Assembly (NCBI RefSeq): GCF_022808865.1 | Contig: NZ_JAKZLB010000003.1 | Location: forward strand, 27,328-67,864 | Length of the DNA: 40,537 nucleotides | DNA from: Geothrix oryzisoli | GTDB taxonomy: Bacteria > Acidobacteriota > Holophagae > Holophagales > Holophagaceae | Direction: 5' to 3' | In this document: one piece after another, positions 25,051 to 33,949 of the stretch | Layout: each line of letters starts with the position of its first letter | Position numbering within the stretch: the first letter of the stretch is position 1 | The notes under the pieces: model-generated | What the model saw: only the letters and a program-made list of their open reading frames with translations | Databases searched by the model: none | Told to the model about the DNA's origin: nothing | Translations under genes and position numbers: made by a program

Positions 25051-25698
25051 ATGGGTCAGAAGGTTCACCCGTACGGGTTCCGCCTCGTCTACCAGAAGAA
25101 CTGGCGCAGCAAGTGGTTCTCCAAGCGCGAGTATTCCTCGCTGCTGCACGAGGACATCAAGCTCCGCCGCGAACTCAAGAAGCAGCTGCACAGCCTCAAC
25201 GCGATGATCTCGAAGATCGACATCGAGCGCGCCGCGGACAAGGTCACCGTGCGCATCTTCACCGCCCGCCCCGGCATCGTGATCGGCCGCAAGGGCGCTG
25301 AGATCGACAAGCTCCGCGAAGACCTCCAGAAGCGCCTGAACCGCCCCGTGTCCGTCGACATCCAGGAGATCAAGAAGCCTGAAGTCGATGCCCAGCTCGT
25401 GGCCGAGGGCGTGGCCCAGCAGCTCGAGCGCCGCATCGCCTTCCGCCGCGCCATGCGCAAGGCTGAGGAGGCTGCGATCCGCTTCGGCGCCAAGGGTTTC
25501 AAGATCAAGGTCTCCGGCCGCCTGAACGGCGCCGAGATCGCCCGGACCGAGGACTACCTCTCCGGCCAGATGCCCCTGCAGACCATCCGCGCGGGCGTTG
25601 ACTACGGTTTCGCCGAGGCCCGCACGACCTACGGGATCATCGGCATCAAGGTTTGGGTGAACCTGGGCGACCAGGTTGCCGAGACCGTGAAGCGCTGA
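25051..25698 (+). CDS. rpsC: Small ribosomal subunit protein uS3
   Basis: S3 forms part of the mRNA entry site and helicase of the 30S subunit. The 215-residue protein begins [19 protein letters not shown]; the KH domain has [15 protein letters not shown], and the C-terminal domain has [12 protein letters not shown] and [17 protein letters not shown] 25051 follows GGAGGAG; an upstream GTG in frame overlaps rplV and is rejected. Length is slightly short of E. coli (233), as in many phyla. Confidence 0.98.
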   Translation: MGQKVHPYGFRLVYQKNWRSKWFSKREYSSLLHEDIKLRRELKKQLHSLNAMISKIDIERAADKVTVRIFTARPGIVIGRKGAEIDKLREDLQKRLNRPVSVDIQEIKKPEVDAQLVAEGVAQQLERRIAFRRAMRKAEEAAIRFGAKGFKIKVSGRLNGAEIARTEDYLSGQMPLQTIRAGVDYGFAEARTTYGIIGIKVWVNLGDQVAETVKR

Positions 25699-25707
25699 GG
25701 TGAATCC

Positions 25708-26127
25708 ATGTTGATGCCCAAGAAGGTCAAGAACCGCAAAACCCAGAAGGGCCGCACCCGCGGCGTCGCCACCCGTGGCAACGATCTCGCCTTCGGTGAC
25801 TACGGCCTCAAGGCGATCGAGCACTGCTGGCTCACGAACCGTGAGATCGAGGCCGCCCGTATCGCCATGACCCGCCACATCAAGCGCGGCGGCAAGATCT
25901 GGATCCGCATCTTCCCCGATCGGCCCACCACCTCGAAGCCCGCGGAAACCCGCATGGGCTCCGGCAAGGGGGCTCCGGACGGCTGGGTGGCGGTGATCCG
26001 CCCCGGCCGCATCCTCTTCGAGATGGAGGGGGTGACCGAGGAGACCGCGCGTGAAGCCCTGCGCCTGGCCCAGATGAAGCTGTCCGTCGCGTCCGAGTTC
26101 GTCAGCCGCACGCCGCCGGAGGAGTGA
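25708..26127 (+). CDS. rplP: Large ribosomal subunit protein uL16
   Basis: L16 organises the A-site region of the 50S subunit. The protein is 139 residues: [15 protein letters not shown], then [21 protein letters not shown] and [19 protein letters not shown], with the Arg that is hydroxylated in some bacteria within the last segment. Two in-frame ATG codons (25708 and 25714) are possible; the first is usual for the family. The stop is followed after 5 nt by rpmC. Confidence 0.97.
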   Translation: MLMPKKVKNRKTQKGRTRGVATRGNDLAFGDYGLKAIEHCWLTNREIEAARIAMTRHIKRGGKIWIRIFPDRPTTSKPAETRMGSGKGAPDGWVAVIRPGRILFEMEGVTEETAREALRLAQMKLSVASEFVSRTPPEE

Positions 26128-26132
26128 GAGCC

Positions 26133-26333
26133 ATGACCAAGAAGAACCCCTTTTCCGATTTGACCGGCAAGAGCGTCGAGGAGTTGGCGCAGCTGGAGGC
26201 CGAACTGGCCGCCAAGCGCTTCACCCTCCGCTTCCAGCACGCCGTGGGCCAGGTCGAGAACACCGCCGAGATCCGCAAGACTCGTCGTGAGCTCGCCCGT
26301 GTCAAAACCGCCCTGGCGACGAAGCTGGCCTAG
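26133..26333 (+). CDS. rpmC: Large ribosomal subunit protein uL29
   Basis: L29 is a small helical hairpin near the exit tunnel next to L23. The protein has 66 residues: [21 protein letters not shown] then [19 protein letters not shown]. The start at 26133 is preferred over an in-frame GTG at 26124 that overlaps rplP, because GGAGGAG lies at suitable distance and the family begins here. rpsQ follows after 8 nt. Confidence 0.95.
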   Translation: MTKKNPFSDLTGKSVEELAQLEAELAAKRFTLRFQHAVGQVENTAEIRKTRRELARVKTALATKLA

Positions 26334-26341
26334 GAGATCCC

Positions 26342-26599
26342 ATGAGCCTCGAAAACAAGATGATTCGTAACGGCGTCGTGGTCTCCAACAAGGCCGACAA
26401 GACCGTGGTGGTGAAGGTGGAGCGCAAGTTCCAGCACCCGCTCTACCACCGCACGGTCAAGCAGACCGCCAAGTTCATGGCTCACGATGAGACCAACGCC
26501 TGTGGTATCGGCGACGTGGTCAAGATCGTGGAGACCCGCCCCCTTTCCAAGCGCAAGCGCTGGACGGTCCTCGAGATCGTCCAGAAGGCCGGCGAGTAA
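26342..26599 (+). CDS. rpsQ: Small ribosomal subunit protein uS17
   Basis: S17 is a primary 16S rRNA-binding protein with an OB fold. The 85-residue protein has [21 protein letters not shown] and the C-terminal [19 protein letters not shown], as expected for the family. AGGAG precedes ATG by 5 nt. Spacing to rplN is 9 nt, with its own AAGGAG. Confidence 0.97.
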   Translation: MSLENKMIRNGVVVSNKADKTVVVKVERKFQHPLYHRTVKQTAKFMAHDETNACGIGDVVKIVETRPLSKRKRWTVLEIVQKAGE

Positions 26600-26608
26600 G
26601 GAGCTCAC

Positions 26609-26977
26609 ATGATCCAGATGGGAACCATGCTCACCGTCGCCGATAACTCCGGCGCCAAGAAGATCTGCTGCATCCTGCCCCTGGGCGGTGGTGTGGGCAA
26701 GATCGCCCAGCTCGGCGACGTGATCACCGCCTCCGTCAAGGAAGCGATCCCCGGCGGCACCGTCAAGAAGAAGGCCGTCGTCCAGGCCGTGATCGTGCGC
26801 CAGCGCAAGGCCTACCGCCGCAAGGACGGCTCCTACATCCGCTTCGACGAGAACGCGGCCGTCATCATCAAGAAGGATGGCGAGCCCGTCGGCACCCGCG
26901 TGTTCGGCCCCGTGGCCCGCGAGCTGCGTGAGCGGAAGTACATGAAGATCGTCTCCCTCGCCCCTGAGGTGCTGTAA
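26609..26977 (+). CDS. rplN: Large ribosomal subunit protein uL14
   Basis: L14 lies at the subunit interface and binds the silencing factor RsfS. The protein has 122 residues, starting [20 protein letters not shown], with [22 protein letters not shown], typical of the family (the run is split here into the [13 protein letters not shown] core). The stop and the rplX start overlap by one base (TAATG). Confidence 0.98.
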   Translation: MIQMGTMLTVADNSGAKKICCILPLGGGVGKIAQLGDVITASVKEAIPGGTVKKKAVVQAVIVRQRKAYRRKDGSYIRFDENAAVIIKKDGEPVGTRVFGPVARELRERKYMKIVSLAPEVL

Positions 26978-27255
26978 TGGAAGCCACCACCACCAAGATG
27001 AAGCTCAAGAAGGGCGACCAGGTCGTCGTCATCGCCGGCAAGGAGAAGGGCAAGACCGGGACCATCTCCAAGGTCAGCCCCGCCACCAACCGGGTGGTCA
27101 TCGCCGGCATCAACATGATCAAGAAGGCCACCAAGCCCAATCCCCAGACCGGCGAGGGCGGCGGGATCATCGAGAAGGAGGCGTCCATCCACGCTTCCAA
27201 CGTCATGATCCTCGACCCCAAGACGGGCAAGGGCACCCGCAAGCGTCCCGAGTAA
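26977..27255 (+). CDS. rplX: Large ribosomal subunit protein uL24
   Basis: L24 starts 50S assembly. The 92-residue protein has the KOW motif in [20 protein letters not shown] and a second conserved part around [19 protein letters not shown]. It is shorter than E. coli L24 (104) but within the family range. The first residues (EATTTKM) form a brief extension before the KOW segment. After its stop comes an unusually long spacer before rplE. Confidence 0.96.
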   Translation: MEATTTKMKLKKGDQVVVIAGKEKGKTGTISKVSPATNRVVIAGINMIKKATKPNPQTGEGGGIIEKEASIHASNVMILDPKTGKGTRKRPE

Positions 27256-27443
27256 ACCGCTTTCCATCCTCCCGCATTCGTGGGAGGATGGTCATTCTGC
27301 CCCGTGCGCGGGGTGGAGCACCACGGCGCATCCTGCGCCATGACAACTGAGGTTGGGGGGAAACGGGCCGGACCGCCGTTCCCAAGCCCCCCCGCTCTCC
27401 CGAACCCCTGGGGCATAGCCGCCTCACGGAAATGGAGGAATCC
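27256..27443 (+). promoter_or_regulatory. 188-nt structured spacer between rplX and rplE
   Basis: These genes usually nearly touch. The spacer holds a 12-bp stem, with one G-T pair, around CCATCCTCCC and GGGAGGATGG (27264-27291), then CCCC/GGGG and GGCGCA/TGCGCC mini-hairpins, then a G/C-rich stretch. The first hairpin sits 8 nt after the rplX stop, where an attenuator or processing signal would be expected. No clear internal promoter is seen. Its role is unknown. Confidence 0.45.
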
Positions 27444-28007
27444 ATGACTGCCAAGCAGGACCACGCGGAGCCCCGCGTCAAGGCTCGCTACCACCAGGAG
27501 GTGGTGTCGAAGCTCAAGGAGGAGTTCGCTTTCTCCTCCGCCATGCAGGTGCCCCGCCTGCAGAAGATCGTCATCAACATGGGCGTCGGCGACGCCATCC
27601 AGAACATCAAGGTTCTGGACGTGGCCGTGGACGAACTGACCGCCATCGCCGGCCAGAAGGCCGTCGTGCGCAAGGCCAAGAAGAGCGTGGCGCAGTTCAA
27701 GCTCCGCGCTGGCATGCCCATCGCCTGCATGGTGACCCTGCGCGGTCCCCGCATGTGGGAATTCTTCGACCGCCTGGTGACTCTGTCCCTTCCCCGCGTC
27801 CGTGATTTCCGCGGCGTGCCCACCAAGTCCTTCGATGGCCGCGGCAACTACACCCTGGGCCTCAAGGACCAGTTGATCTTCCAGGAGATCGACTACTCCA
27901 AGGTGGACAAGATGAAGGGCATGAACATCACGTTCGTGACCACCGCCGCCAATGACGCCGAAGCGCGGGCCCTGCTGGCCCACCTCGGTATGCCCTTCCG
28001 CAAATAG
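27444..28007 (+). CDS. rplE: Large ribosomal subunit protein uL5
   Basis: L5 binds 5S rRNA and touches the 30S head and P-site tRNA. The 187-residue protein has [34 protein letters not shown] and [20 protein letters not shown]. The ATG at 27444 follows GGAGG; an in-frame ATG at 27432 overlaps that site and adds only four residues. It follows the long structured spacer and starts the second half of the operon. Confidence 0.97.
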   Translation: MTAKQDHAEPRVKARYHQEVVSKLKEEFAFSSAMQVPRLQKIVINMGVGDAIQNIKVLDVAVDELTAIAGQKAVVRKAKKSVAQFKLRAGMPIACMVTLRGPRMWEFFDRLVTLSLPRVRDFRGVPTKSFDGRGNYTLGLKDQLIFQEIDYSKVDKMKGMNITFVTTAANDAEARALLAHLGMPFRK

Positions 28008-28025
28008 GCTAAGGAGATCATACCG

Positions 28026-28211
28026 ATGGCCAAGATTTCGAAAATCGTCAAGGATTCGCGCAAGCCGAAGTTCTCGACCCAGCACCGCAATCGCTGCAAG
28101 TGCTGCGGCCGTCCCCGGGGCTTCATGCGCAAGTTTGAACTCTGCCGTCTGTGCTTCCGCAAGTTCGCCCTCAACGGCGAGCTCCCGGGCGTCCAGAAGT
28201 CCAGCTGGTAA
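28026..28211 (+). CDS. rpsN: Small ribosomal subunit protein uS14, zinc type
   Basis: S14 completes the 30S head. At 61 residues it is the short zinc-binding form, with CKCC and CRLC Cys pairs (C-x2-C-x(n)-C-x2-C) around RGFMRKFEL. The long, zinc-free form is not in the window. AAGGAG is followed at some distance by ATG 28026. Together with S4 and L36 it gives this operon the zinc-containing version of three proteins. Confidence 0.97.
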   Translation: MAKISKIVKDSRKPKFSTQHRNRCKCCGRPRGFMRKFELCRLCFRKFALNGELPGVQKSSW

Positions 28212-28223
28212 GGAGAGGGGACC

Positions 28224-28619
28224 ATGCATACCGATCCCATCGCTGATTACCTCACCCGCATCCGCAACGGCATCATGGCCGGTCACGATGCCGTGGTGGT
28301 GCCCGCCTCCAAGATCAAGGCCGGTCTCTGCGGCATCTTGAAGCAGGAGGGCTACATCCACTCCTTCAAGCAGGTGGAGCATGAGAACCGCGTGTATCTC
28401 ATTGTCAACCTGAAGTATGTGAAGGATAAGGAGAACGTGATCCACGGCCTGCGCCGCGTGTCCCGTCCCGGCCTGCGCATCTACACCGGCGCGCAGGAGA
28501 TCCCCGAGGTCCACGGCGGCCTCGGCATCGCCATCCTGTCCACTCCGCAGGGTCTCCTGACGGGCAAGGACGCCAAGAAGCAGAACGTCGGCGGCGAGAT
28601 CCTCGCCCACGTCTGGTAA
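28224..28619 (+). CDS. rpsH: Small ribosomal subunit protein uS8
   Basis: S8 binds helix 21 of 16S rRNA and in some bacteria represses the spc operon. The protein is 131 residues: [21 protein letters not shown], then the C-terminal [20 protein letters not shown] with the RNA-binding loop. The ATG follows GGAGAGG. A 47-nt gap after it contains a 6-bp GGGCGG/CCGCCC hairpin (28632-28648). Confidence 0.97.
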   Translation: MHTDPIADYLTRIRNGIMAGHDAVVVPASKIKAGLCGILKQEGYIHSFKQVEHENRVYLIVNLKYVKDKENVIHGLRRVSRPGLRIYTGAQEIPEVHGGLGIAILSTPQGLLTGKDAKKQNVGGEILAHVW

Positions 28620-28666
28620 CCATCCTGAAATGGGCGGTCAACCCGCCCTCATCTAAGGAATCAACC

Positions 28667-29203
28667 ATGTCTCGAATCGGAAAGAAGCCCGTGACACTGC
28701 CCAAGGGCGTGAAGGTCACCGTCACCGGGTCCGAGGCCGTCGTCGAGGGCGCCAAGGGCAAGCTCACCTGCCCGATCCCCGCGGGGATCACGCTCGATGT
28801 CCAGGCCGACTCCGTGAACCTCACCCGTGCCAACGATGAAGCCCAGACCCGTGCCTACCACGGCCTGACCCGCGCCCTGCTCGGTAACGCCGTCACTGGC
28901 GTGACCGAGGGCTGGAAGAAGGAACTGGACATCGTCGGCGTGGGCTACAAGGCCGCCATGGACGGCGCCAAGCTCAACCTCGAGCTGGGTTACAGCCACC
29001 CCATCAAGTACGAGGCCCCTGCGGGCATCCAGATGGCCGTCGAGAAGACCACCCACATCGTCGTGACCGGCATCGACCGGCAGCTGGTGGGCCAGGTCGC
29101 CGCCGACATCCGGAAATTCCGCAAGCCCGAGCCTTACAAGGGCAAGGGTGTCATGTACACCGGCGAAGTCATCCGCCGCAAGGCCGGCAAGACCGGGAAG
29201 TAA
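28667..29203 (+). CDS. rplF: Large ribosomal subunit protein uL6
   Basis: L6 is near the GTPase-associated centre and matters for late 50S assembly. The 178-residue protein begins SRIGKKPVTLPKGVKVTV, has two repeated domains and ends with the conserved RKPEPYKGKGVMYTGEVIRR. Start and length are standard. rplR follows 9 nt after its stop. Confidence 0.98.
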   Translation: MSRIGKKPVTLPKGVKVTVTGSEAVVEGAKGKLTCPIPAGITLDVQADSVNLTRANDEAQTRAYHGLTRALLGNAVTGVTEGWKKELDIVGVGYKAAMDGAKLNLELGYSHPIKYEAPAGIQMAVEKTTHIVVTGIDRQLVGQVAADIRKFRKPEPYKGKGVMYTGEVIRRKAGKTGK

Positions 29204-29212
29204 GGGGAACCC

Positions 29213-29575
29213 ATGGCGAACGATATCAACATTCGACGCGACAAGACCAAGGCCCGCATCCGCGGCCGCGTGAGCGGCACGCCCGAGCGGCCCCGTCTCA
29301 CCATCTACAAGAGCCTGAAGCGCATCTACGTGCAGGCGGTGGACGATACCCAGGGTGTCACCCTGGCGTCCGCCAGCAGCCTCGAGAAGGACCTGCGCGC
29401 TTCGCTGAAGAACGGCGCCAACATCGAAGCCGCCAAGGCTGTCGGCGCCAGCATCGCCGCCCGCCTGAAGGAGAAGGGCATCACGTCTGTGGTGTTCGAC
29501 CGGAACGGCTACGTCTACCACGGCCGCGTCAAGGCGCTGGCTGACAGCGCCCGCGAAGCCGGGCTCCAGTTCTAG
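29213..29575 (+). CDS. rplR: Large ribosomal subunit protein uL18
   Basis: L18 binds 5S rRNA with L5. The 120-residue protein has [22 protein letters not shown], a central region (AQVDDTQG-type segment read as [17 protein letters not shown]) and the C-terminal [31 protein letters not shown] precedes ATG. Spacing to rpsE is 9 nt. Confidence 0.97.
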   Translation: MANDINIRRDKTKARIRGRVSGTPERPRLTIYKSLKRIYVQAVDDTQGVTLASASSLEKDLRASLKNGANIEAAKAVGASIAARLKEKGITSVVFDRNGYVYHGRVKALADSAREAGLQF

Positions 29576-29584
29576 GGGATCACC

Positions 29585-30109
29585 ATGGCGACTGCAGAGC
29601 TCAAAGACAACAAAGAATCCCGCAACCCCGAAGCCGGGGAATTCAAGGACCAGGTCATCTACGTGGGCCGCGTCACCAAGGTGGTGAAGGGGGGCAAGAA
29701 CTTCTCCTTCTCCGCGCTGGTGGTCGTGGGCGACGGTAATGGCAAGGTCGGCTTCGGTCTCGGCAAGGCCCTCGAAGTGCCCTCCGCCATCAAGAAGGGC
29801 ATCGAGAGCGCCAAGCGCAACATGATCAAGGTCCCCGTCACCTCGAACGGCAGCCTGCCGCACCCGGTGACCGGCATCTTCGGTTCCGGCAGCGTGCTGC
29901 TGAAGCCGGCCCCCGAGGGCACCGGCATCATCGCCGGCGCCGCGGTGCGCGCCATCATGGAGGCCGCCGGCATCCACAACGTGATGACGAAGAGCCTGGG
30001 CTCCTCCAACCCCCACAACGTGGTTCGCGCCACGTTTGAGGGTCTGAAGGACCTCATGGATCCCTACACGGTCCTGACCAATCGGGGCCTGGATCAGGCG
30101 GAGGTTTAA
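29585..30109 (+). CDS. rpsE: Small ribosomal subunit protein uS5
   Basis: S5 shapes the decoding region and mRNA entry. The protein is 174 residues: an N-terminal acidic tail, the double-stranded RNA-binding domain ([20 protein letters not shown]) and the second domain with [21 protein letters not shown] and [18 protein letters not shown]. Residues at the spectinomycin loop (VTKVVKGGK) appear wild type. rpmD begins one nt after the stop. Confidence 0.98.
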   Translation: MATAELKDNKESRNPEAGEFKDQVIYVGRVTKVVKGGKNFSFSALVVVGDGNGKVGFGLGKALEVPSAIKKGIESAKRNMIKVPVTSNGSLPHPVTGIFGSGSVLLKPAPEGTGIIAGAAVRAIMEAAGIHNVMTKSLGSSNPHNVVRATFEGLKDLMDPYTVLTNRGLDQAEV

Positions 30110-30110
30110 C

Positions 30111-30308
30111 ATGTCGCAGTTCATCGGCAAGCAGGTGGTGCTGACCCTCAAGCGCTCCATCATCTGCACCACTCCCAAGCACCGGGCCTTCATGCAGACC
30201 CTCGGTCTCAAGCGTCCCGGCGACACCCGCGAATGCGAATACACCCCCAACGTCCATGGGATGGTCAAGCTCGTGCCCCATCTCATCAGCGTTCAGGTGA
30301 AGGGGTAG
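30111..30308 (+). CDS. rpmD: Large ribosomal subunit protein uL30
   Basis: L30 is a small 50S protein with a ferredoxin-like fold and is missing in some bacterial groups, but present here. The 65-residue protein has GKQVVLTLKRSIICTTPKH and LGLKRPGDTRECEYTPNVHG, MVKLVPHLISVQ. It starts immediately after rpsE and ends 3 nt before rplO. GGAGG sits in the last rpsE codons. Confidence 0.96.
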   Translation: MSQFIGKQVVLTLKRSIICTTPKHRAFMQTLGLKRPGDTRECEYTPNVHGMVKLVPHLISVQVKG

Positions 30309-30311
30309 ACC

Positions 30312-30773
30312 ATGAAGCTCAACGAACTCCGGCCCGCTGAGGGCGCCACCAAGTCCCGCAAGCGTCTGGGTCGCGGCAAGGGCTCCGGCCTGGGCAAGAC
30401 CTCCGGCCGCGGCGAAAAGGGCCAGAAGTCCCGGTCCGGCTACCGCAGCAAGCGCGGCTTCGAGGGCGGTCAGATGCCCCTGGTCCGCCGCCTGCCCAAG
30501 CGCGGTTTCACCAACATCTTCGCTCCCGAGACCAAGGAAATCACCCTGAGCCTCATCTCCATCCACTTCAAGGATGGCGAGACGGTCACGCTCGAGGCGC
30601 TCCGCGACAAGAAGCTGGTCAACTCCCGCGTCGAGAAGATCGTGGTGCTGGCCAGCGGTGAGCTCACCACCAAGGTGAATGTCGTCGCCGACCGCATCAC
30701 CAAGGGTGCCCGGGAAGCCATCCTGGCCAAGGGCGGCACCATTCAGGAGCCCGCCGCGAAGTCTGCCGAGTAA
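30312..30773 (+). CDS. rplO: Large ribosomal subunit protein uL15
   Basis: L15 is a late-assembly protein that threads a long, Gly/Arg/Lys-rich arm into 23S rRNA: GRGKGSGLGKTSGRGEKG followed by SRSGYRSKRGFEGGQMPL. The 153-residue protein has a globular C-terminal part with VNVVADRITKGAREAI. AGGGG precedes the start. secY follows after 6 nt. Confidence 0.97.
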   Translation: MKLNELRPAEGATKSRKRLGRGKGSGLGKTSGRGEKGQKSRSGYRSKRGFEGGQMPLVRRLPKRGFTNIFAPETKEITLSLISIHFKDGETVTLEALRDKKLVNSRVEKIVVLASGELTTKVNVVADRITKGAREAILAKGGTIQEPAAKSAE

Positions 30774-30779
30774 CGGCCG

Positions 30780-32135
30780 ATGAACCGCCTCAGGAATCTC
30801 TTCGCCATCCCGGAGCTGCGGAAGCGGCTCATCTTCACCCTGATCCTTCTGGCCATCTACCGCCTGGGGGTGCACGTCAGCGTGCCCGGGGTGAACGCCG
30901 AGAACCTGGCCACCGCGCTCCGTCGCGGCGGCGGCGGGCTCTTCGATGTCATCGACCTGTTCTCCGGTGGTGCGTTCAAGAAATTCTCCGTCTTCGCCCT
31001 CGGCATCGCCCCCTACATCACGGCCAGCATCGTGCTGCAGCTGATGGGGGCCGTGGTGCCCTACCTGGAGAACCTCCAGAAGAAGGAAGGCGAGGCCGGC
31101 CGGCAGAAGATCACCCAGTGGACCCGCTACCTGACCGTGTTCCTCGCCTTCATCCAGGGCATGGGCATCGCGTCCCTGGCCCAGAGCCAGAACTCGCCCG
31201 GCATTGAAGTCGTGACCACCGCCATCTCCCCGACGGCGTTCCGGTTCCTCGCGGCCTTCACGCTGTCCGTGGGCACACTCTTCGTCATGTGGATCGGCGA
31301 GCAGATCACCGAGCGCGGCATCGGCAACGGCATCAGCCTGCTGATCTTCGCGGGCATCGTGGCGGGCCTTCCGCAGGCCCTCACCACCATGACGGTGATG
31401 ATCACCCAGTCCCTGAGGAACGCCCCGAACGTCCCGCCCCCGGGCATCTTCATCCTGCTCATCGGGGCCATGACCGTGGTGCTGCTGGCCGTGGTGCTGG
31501 TGGAAAACGCCTACCGGCGCATCCCCATCCACTACGCCCGCCGGGCCGACTCGGCCGGCATGTCCAGCCAGCGCAGCTCCTACATGCCCCTGAAGCTGAA
31601 CACCGCCGGCGTGATGCCCGTCATCTTCGCCAGCTCGGTGATCTTCTTCCCGGCCACCATCGCCCAGTTCACCCGCTGGGAGTGGCTCGCCAAGGCCGCG
31701 GCCTACCTCAATCCCCAGACGCACTTCTGGATCTACACCCCCGTCTTCGTGGGCGTGGTGATCTTCTTCGCCTTCTTCTACACCAGCATCGTCTTCAATC
31801 CCGATGAGACCGCCGAGAACATGAAGCGGTCCGGGGGCTACATCCCGGGCATCCGGCCCGGCAAGGAAACCAGCATCTTCATGGACAGCATCCTGTCCAA
31901 GCTGACCTTCGTGGGCGCCATCTACCTCGCCCTGGTCTCCCTGGTGCCCCTGCTCATCACCAACAACATCCAGGGCCTCAACTTCTACTTCGGCGGCACC
32001 AGCCTGCTGATCGTGGTGGGCGTGGCCATGGACAGCGCCGCCCAGCTGGAAAGCCTGCTGGTCATGCGCCGCTATGACGGCTTCCTCGAGAAGGGCCGCA
32101 TCCGCGGCCGTTCCACCCGCGGGGGTGCCGCATGA
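30780..32135 (+). CDS. secY: Preprotein translocase subunit SecY
   Basis: SecY is the channel of the general secretion system in the inner membrane, working with SecE, SecG and SecA. The 451-residue sequence has the ten transmembrane helices of the family and conserved parts such as GVNAENLA near the plug, ALGIAPYITASIVLQL in helix 2, and the cytoplasmic loops RRADSAGMSSQRSSYMPLK and KRSGGYIPGIRPGKET. No strong Shine-Dalgarno is visible, so it may depend on coupling with rplO. Its stop overlaps the adk start by 4 nt (ATGA). Confidence 0.98.
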   Translation: MNRLRNLFAIPELRKRLIFTLILLAIYRLGVHVSVPGVNAENLATALRRGGGGLFDVIDLFSGGAFKKFSVFALGIAPYITASIVLQLMGAVVPYLENLQKKEGEAGRQKITQWTRYLTVFLAFIQGMGIASLAQSQNSPGIEVVTTAISPTAFRFLAAFTLSVGTLFVMWIGEQITERGIGNGISLLIFAGIVAGLPQALTTMTVMITQSLRNAPNVPPPGIFILLIGAMTVVLLAVVLVENAYRRIPIHYARRADSAGMSSQRSSYMPLKLNTAGVMPVIFASSVIFFPATIAQFTRWEWLAKAAAYLNPQTHFWIYTPVFVGVVIFFAFFYTSIVFNPDETAENMKRSGGYIPGIRPGKETSIFMDSILSKLTFVGAIYLALVSLVPLLITNNIQGLNFYFGGTSLLIVVGVAMDSAAQLESLLVMRRYDGFLEKGRIRGRSTRGGAA

Positions 32136-32791
32136 GCCTGGTCGCGAACGTCCTCCTCGGGGCCCCGGGCTCCGGGAAGGGCACCCAGGCCAAGCGCCTG
32201 GTGGAAACATTCTCTTTGACTCACCTCTCAACCGGTGACATTCTGAGAGATGCCGTCTCGAAAGGGACGGAGATCGGCCTGAGGGCGAAAGCCATCATGG
32301 CCGAGGGAAAACTGGTGGACGACGACACCGTCAACGGCCTTGTCTTTGCGCGGCTGCTGGACGAGACCTCTGACGTGCTGTTCGACGGCTACCCACGCAC
32401 CCTTCAGCAAGCTCAGGCCCTGGAAGACTTCCTCTCCTCCAAGGGCATGAAAGTAGGGCACGTGGTGCTGGTCGATGTCCCCCAGGAAGTGCTGGAAGCC
32501 CGCGTGGTGGGCCGGCGCGTCTGCAGCAACAATGCCTGCGGCGCCATCTACCACCTGGAATCCAAGCCGCCCAAACAGGCCGGTATCTGCGATCAGTGCG
32601 GAAGTCCCCTGAAGCACCGTTCCGACGATACCGCTGAAGCCTTCCGGAGCCGGATGGGCGAGTTCCACTCGACCTTCCAGCCGCTCCTGGGCTTCTACAA
32701 GCATCGGCCGACCTTCCGGAGCGTGGATGGCAATCGCGCGCCGGAGCTGGTGTTTGAATCGCTGCGTCACGTCTTCGGAGAACGCGCTTGA
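32132..32791 (+). CDS. adk: Adenylate kinase, zinc-LID type
   Basis: Adk interconverts ATP + AMP and 2 ADP. The 219-residue protein has the P-loop [11 protein letters not shown], the AMP site [17 protein letters not shown], and the long LID. The LID has four Cys (131, 136, 153, 156) in a C-x4-C-x16-C-x2-C arrangement; the usual first knuckle is C-x2-C, so two residues are inserted here. The codon choice in this gene, especially 32200-32480, looks less GC-biased than in the ribosomal genes. secY and infA overlap it on both sides. map, which often follows, is absent. Confidence 0.96.
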   Translation: MSLVANVLLGAPGSGKGTQAKRLVETFSLTHLSTGDILRDAVSKGTEIGLRAKAIMAEGKLVDDDTVNGLVFARLLDETSDVLFDGYPRTLQQAQALEDFLSSKGMKVGHVVLVDVPQEVLEARVVGRRVCSNNACGAIYHLESKPPKQAGICDQCGSPLKHRSDDTAEAFRSRMGEFHSTFQPLLGFYKHRPTFRSVDGNRAPELVFESLRHVFGERA

Positions 32792-33006
32792 GCAAAGAAG
32801 AAGCCATTGAGCTCGAAGCCACAGTGGTCGAGGCCTTGCCCAACGCGGTATTCCGGGTCGAACTGGAGAACAAGCACCAGGTGCTGGCGCACATCAGCGG
32901 GAAGATGCGCAAGAACTTCATCCGAATCCTTCCCGGTGACCGGGTGCTCGTCGAGGTAACGCCCTACGACCTCACCCGCGGCCGCATCATCTACCGATTC
33001 AAGTAA
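32788..33006 (+). CDS. infA: Translation initiation factor IF-1
   Basis: IF-1 occupies the ribosomal A site during initiation. The 72-residue protein is a standard OB fold: [20 protein letters not shown], then [19 protein letters not shown] and [18 protein letters not shown]. The start codon is TTG at 32788, and it overlaps the adk stop (TTGA), with CGGAG about 8 nt upstream. A rare start codon plus overlap suggests translation coupled to adk. rpmJ follows 13 nt after its stop. Confidence 0.96.
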   Translation: MSKEEAIELEATVVEALPNAVFRVELENKHQVLAHISGKMRKNFIRILPGDRVLVEVTPYDLTRGRIIYRFK

Positions 33007-33019
33007 ACGAGAGGACACC

Positions 33020-33136
33020 ATGAAAGTACGGCCCTCCATCAAGAAGCTGTGCGAGCACTGCAAAGTGGTCCGGCGCGAAGGCATCAACCGGATCATCTGC
33101 AAGAAGAACCCCAAGCACAAGCAGCGTCAGGGTTAA
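33020..33136 (+). CDS. rpmJ: Large ribosomal subunit protein bL36
   Basis: L36 is the smallest 50S protein, 38 residues here. It starts [13 protein letters not shown] and ends [13 protein letters not shown]; Cys11, Cys14, Cys27 and His33 make the zinc site, so this is the zinc-containing form. GAGAGGA lies 5 nt before the ATG. It sits between infA and rpsM as in most bacteria, with rpsM 9 nt downstream. Confidence 0.96.
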   Translation: MKVRPSIKKLCEHCKVVRREGINRIICKKNPKHKQRQG

Positions 33137-33145
33137 GGAGAAACG

Positions 33146-33514
33146 ATGGCACGCATCTCAGGCATTGATCTGCCCATCGGAAAGCGCATCGAGATCGCGC
33201 TCACCTACATCTACGGTATCGGGCGCGCCAAGGCGCACAGCATCCTGACCCGTGCCAAGGTTGATTTCGGCACGAAGGTCCGGGATCTGACCGAGGACGA
33301 GGTCGGCCGCATCCGCCGCGTCATCACCGCCGAAGAGACCGTGGAAGGAGATCTCCGCAAGGACATCGCCCTCGATATCAAGCGGCTCATGGATATCGGC
33401 TGCTACCGCGGCCTGCGCCACCGGAAGGGTCTCCCCGTCCGTGGTCAGCGCACGCATACCAACGCCCGCACCCGCAAGGGCAAGCGGCGCACCGTGGCCG
33501 GCAAGAAGAAGTAA
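33146..33514 (+). CDS. rpsM: Small ribosomal subunit protein uS13
   Basis: S13 contacts P-site tRNA and forms bridges to the 50S subunit. The 122-residue protein has [20 protein letters not shown], the helix-two-turn-helix region with [12 protein letters not shown], and the basic tail [26 protein letters not shown] precedes ATG by 6 nt. It begins the alpha-operon part of the cluster. Confidence 0.98.
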   Translation: MARISGIDLPIGKRIEIALTYIYGIGRAKAHSILTRAKVDFGTKVRDLTEDEVGRIRRVITAEETVEGDLRKDIALDIKRLMDIGCYRGLRHRKGLPVRGQRTHTNARTRKGKRRTVAGKKK

Positions 33515-33526
33515 GGCGAGGAACCC

Positions 33527-33934
33527 ATGGCAAAGACCCAGACCCGGACCGCCGGCAAGAAGGTGGTCAAGAAGAAGGAAAAGAAGAACGTCCCCCATGG
33601 CGTGGCTCACGTCCAGGCGTCCTTCAACAACACCATCATCTCCATCTCTGATCCGATGGGGAACATGCTCTGCTGGGCTTCCAGCGGCAACCAGAACTTC
33701 CGCGGGACCCGCAAGGGCACGCCCTTTGCCGCCCAGGTGGCCGCCGGCATCGCTGCCGAGGCCGCCAAGGAGCAGGGTGTCCGCTCTGTCGACGTCCGCG
33801 TCAAGGGCCCCGGTGCCGGTCGTGAGAGCGCCATCCGCGCCCTCAACGCCGCCGGCATCCAGGTGACCAGCATCCGCGACGTCACCCCCATCCCCCACAA
33901 CGGCTGCCGGCCGCCCAAGCGGCGCCGGGTTTAA
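33527..33934 (+). CDS. rpsK: Small ribosomal subunit protein uS11
   Basis: S11 forms the 30S platform near the E site. The protein is 135 residues: a Lys-rich N-terminal tail ([11 protein letters not shown]), then [19 protein letters not shown] and the C-terminal [20 protein letters not shown], including the Asn-Gly that often forms isoaspartate. rpsD follows after 15 nt. Confidence 0.98.
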   Translation: MAKTQTRTAGKKVVKKKEKKNVPHGVAHVQASFNNTIISISDPMGNMLCWASSGNQNFRGTRKGTPFAAQVAAGIAAEAAKEQGVRSVDVRVKGPGAGRESAIRALNAAGIQVTSIRDVTPIPHNGCRPPKRRRV

Positions 33935-33949
33935 GAGAGGAGGAGAGAC

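Noticed and set aside
27299-27345. Mini-hairpins in the rplX-rplE spacer as separate terminators
   Set aside because: Stems of 4-6 bp without T-runs are too weak alone; they are mentioned only within the spacer entry.
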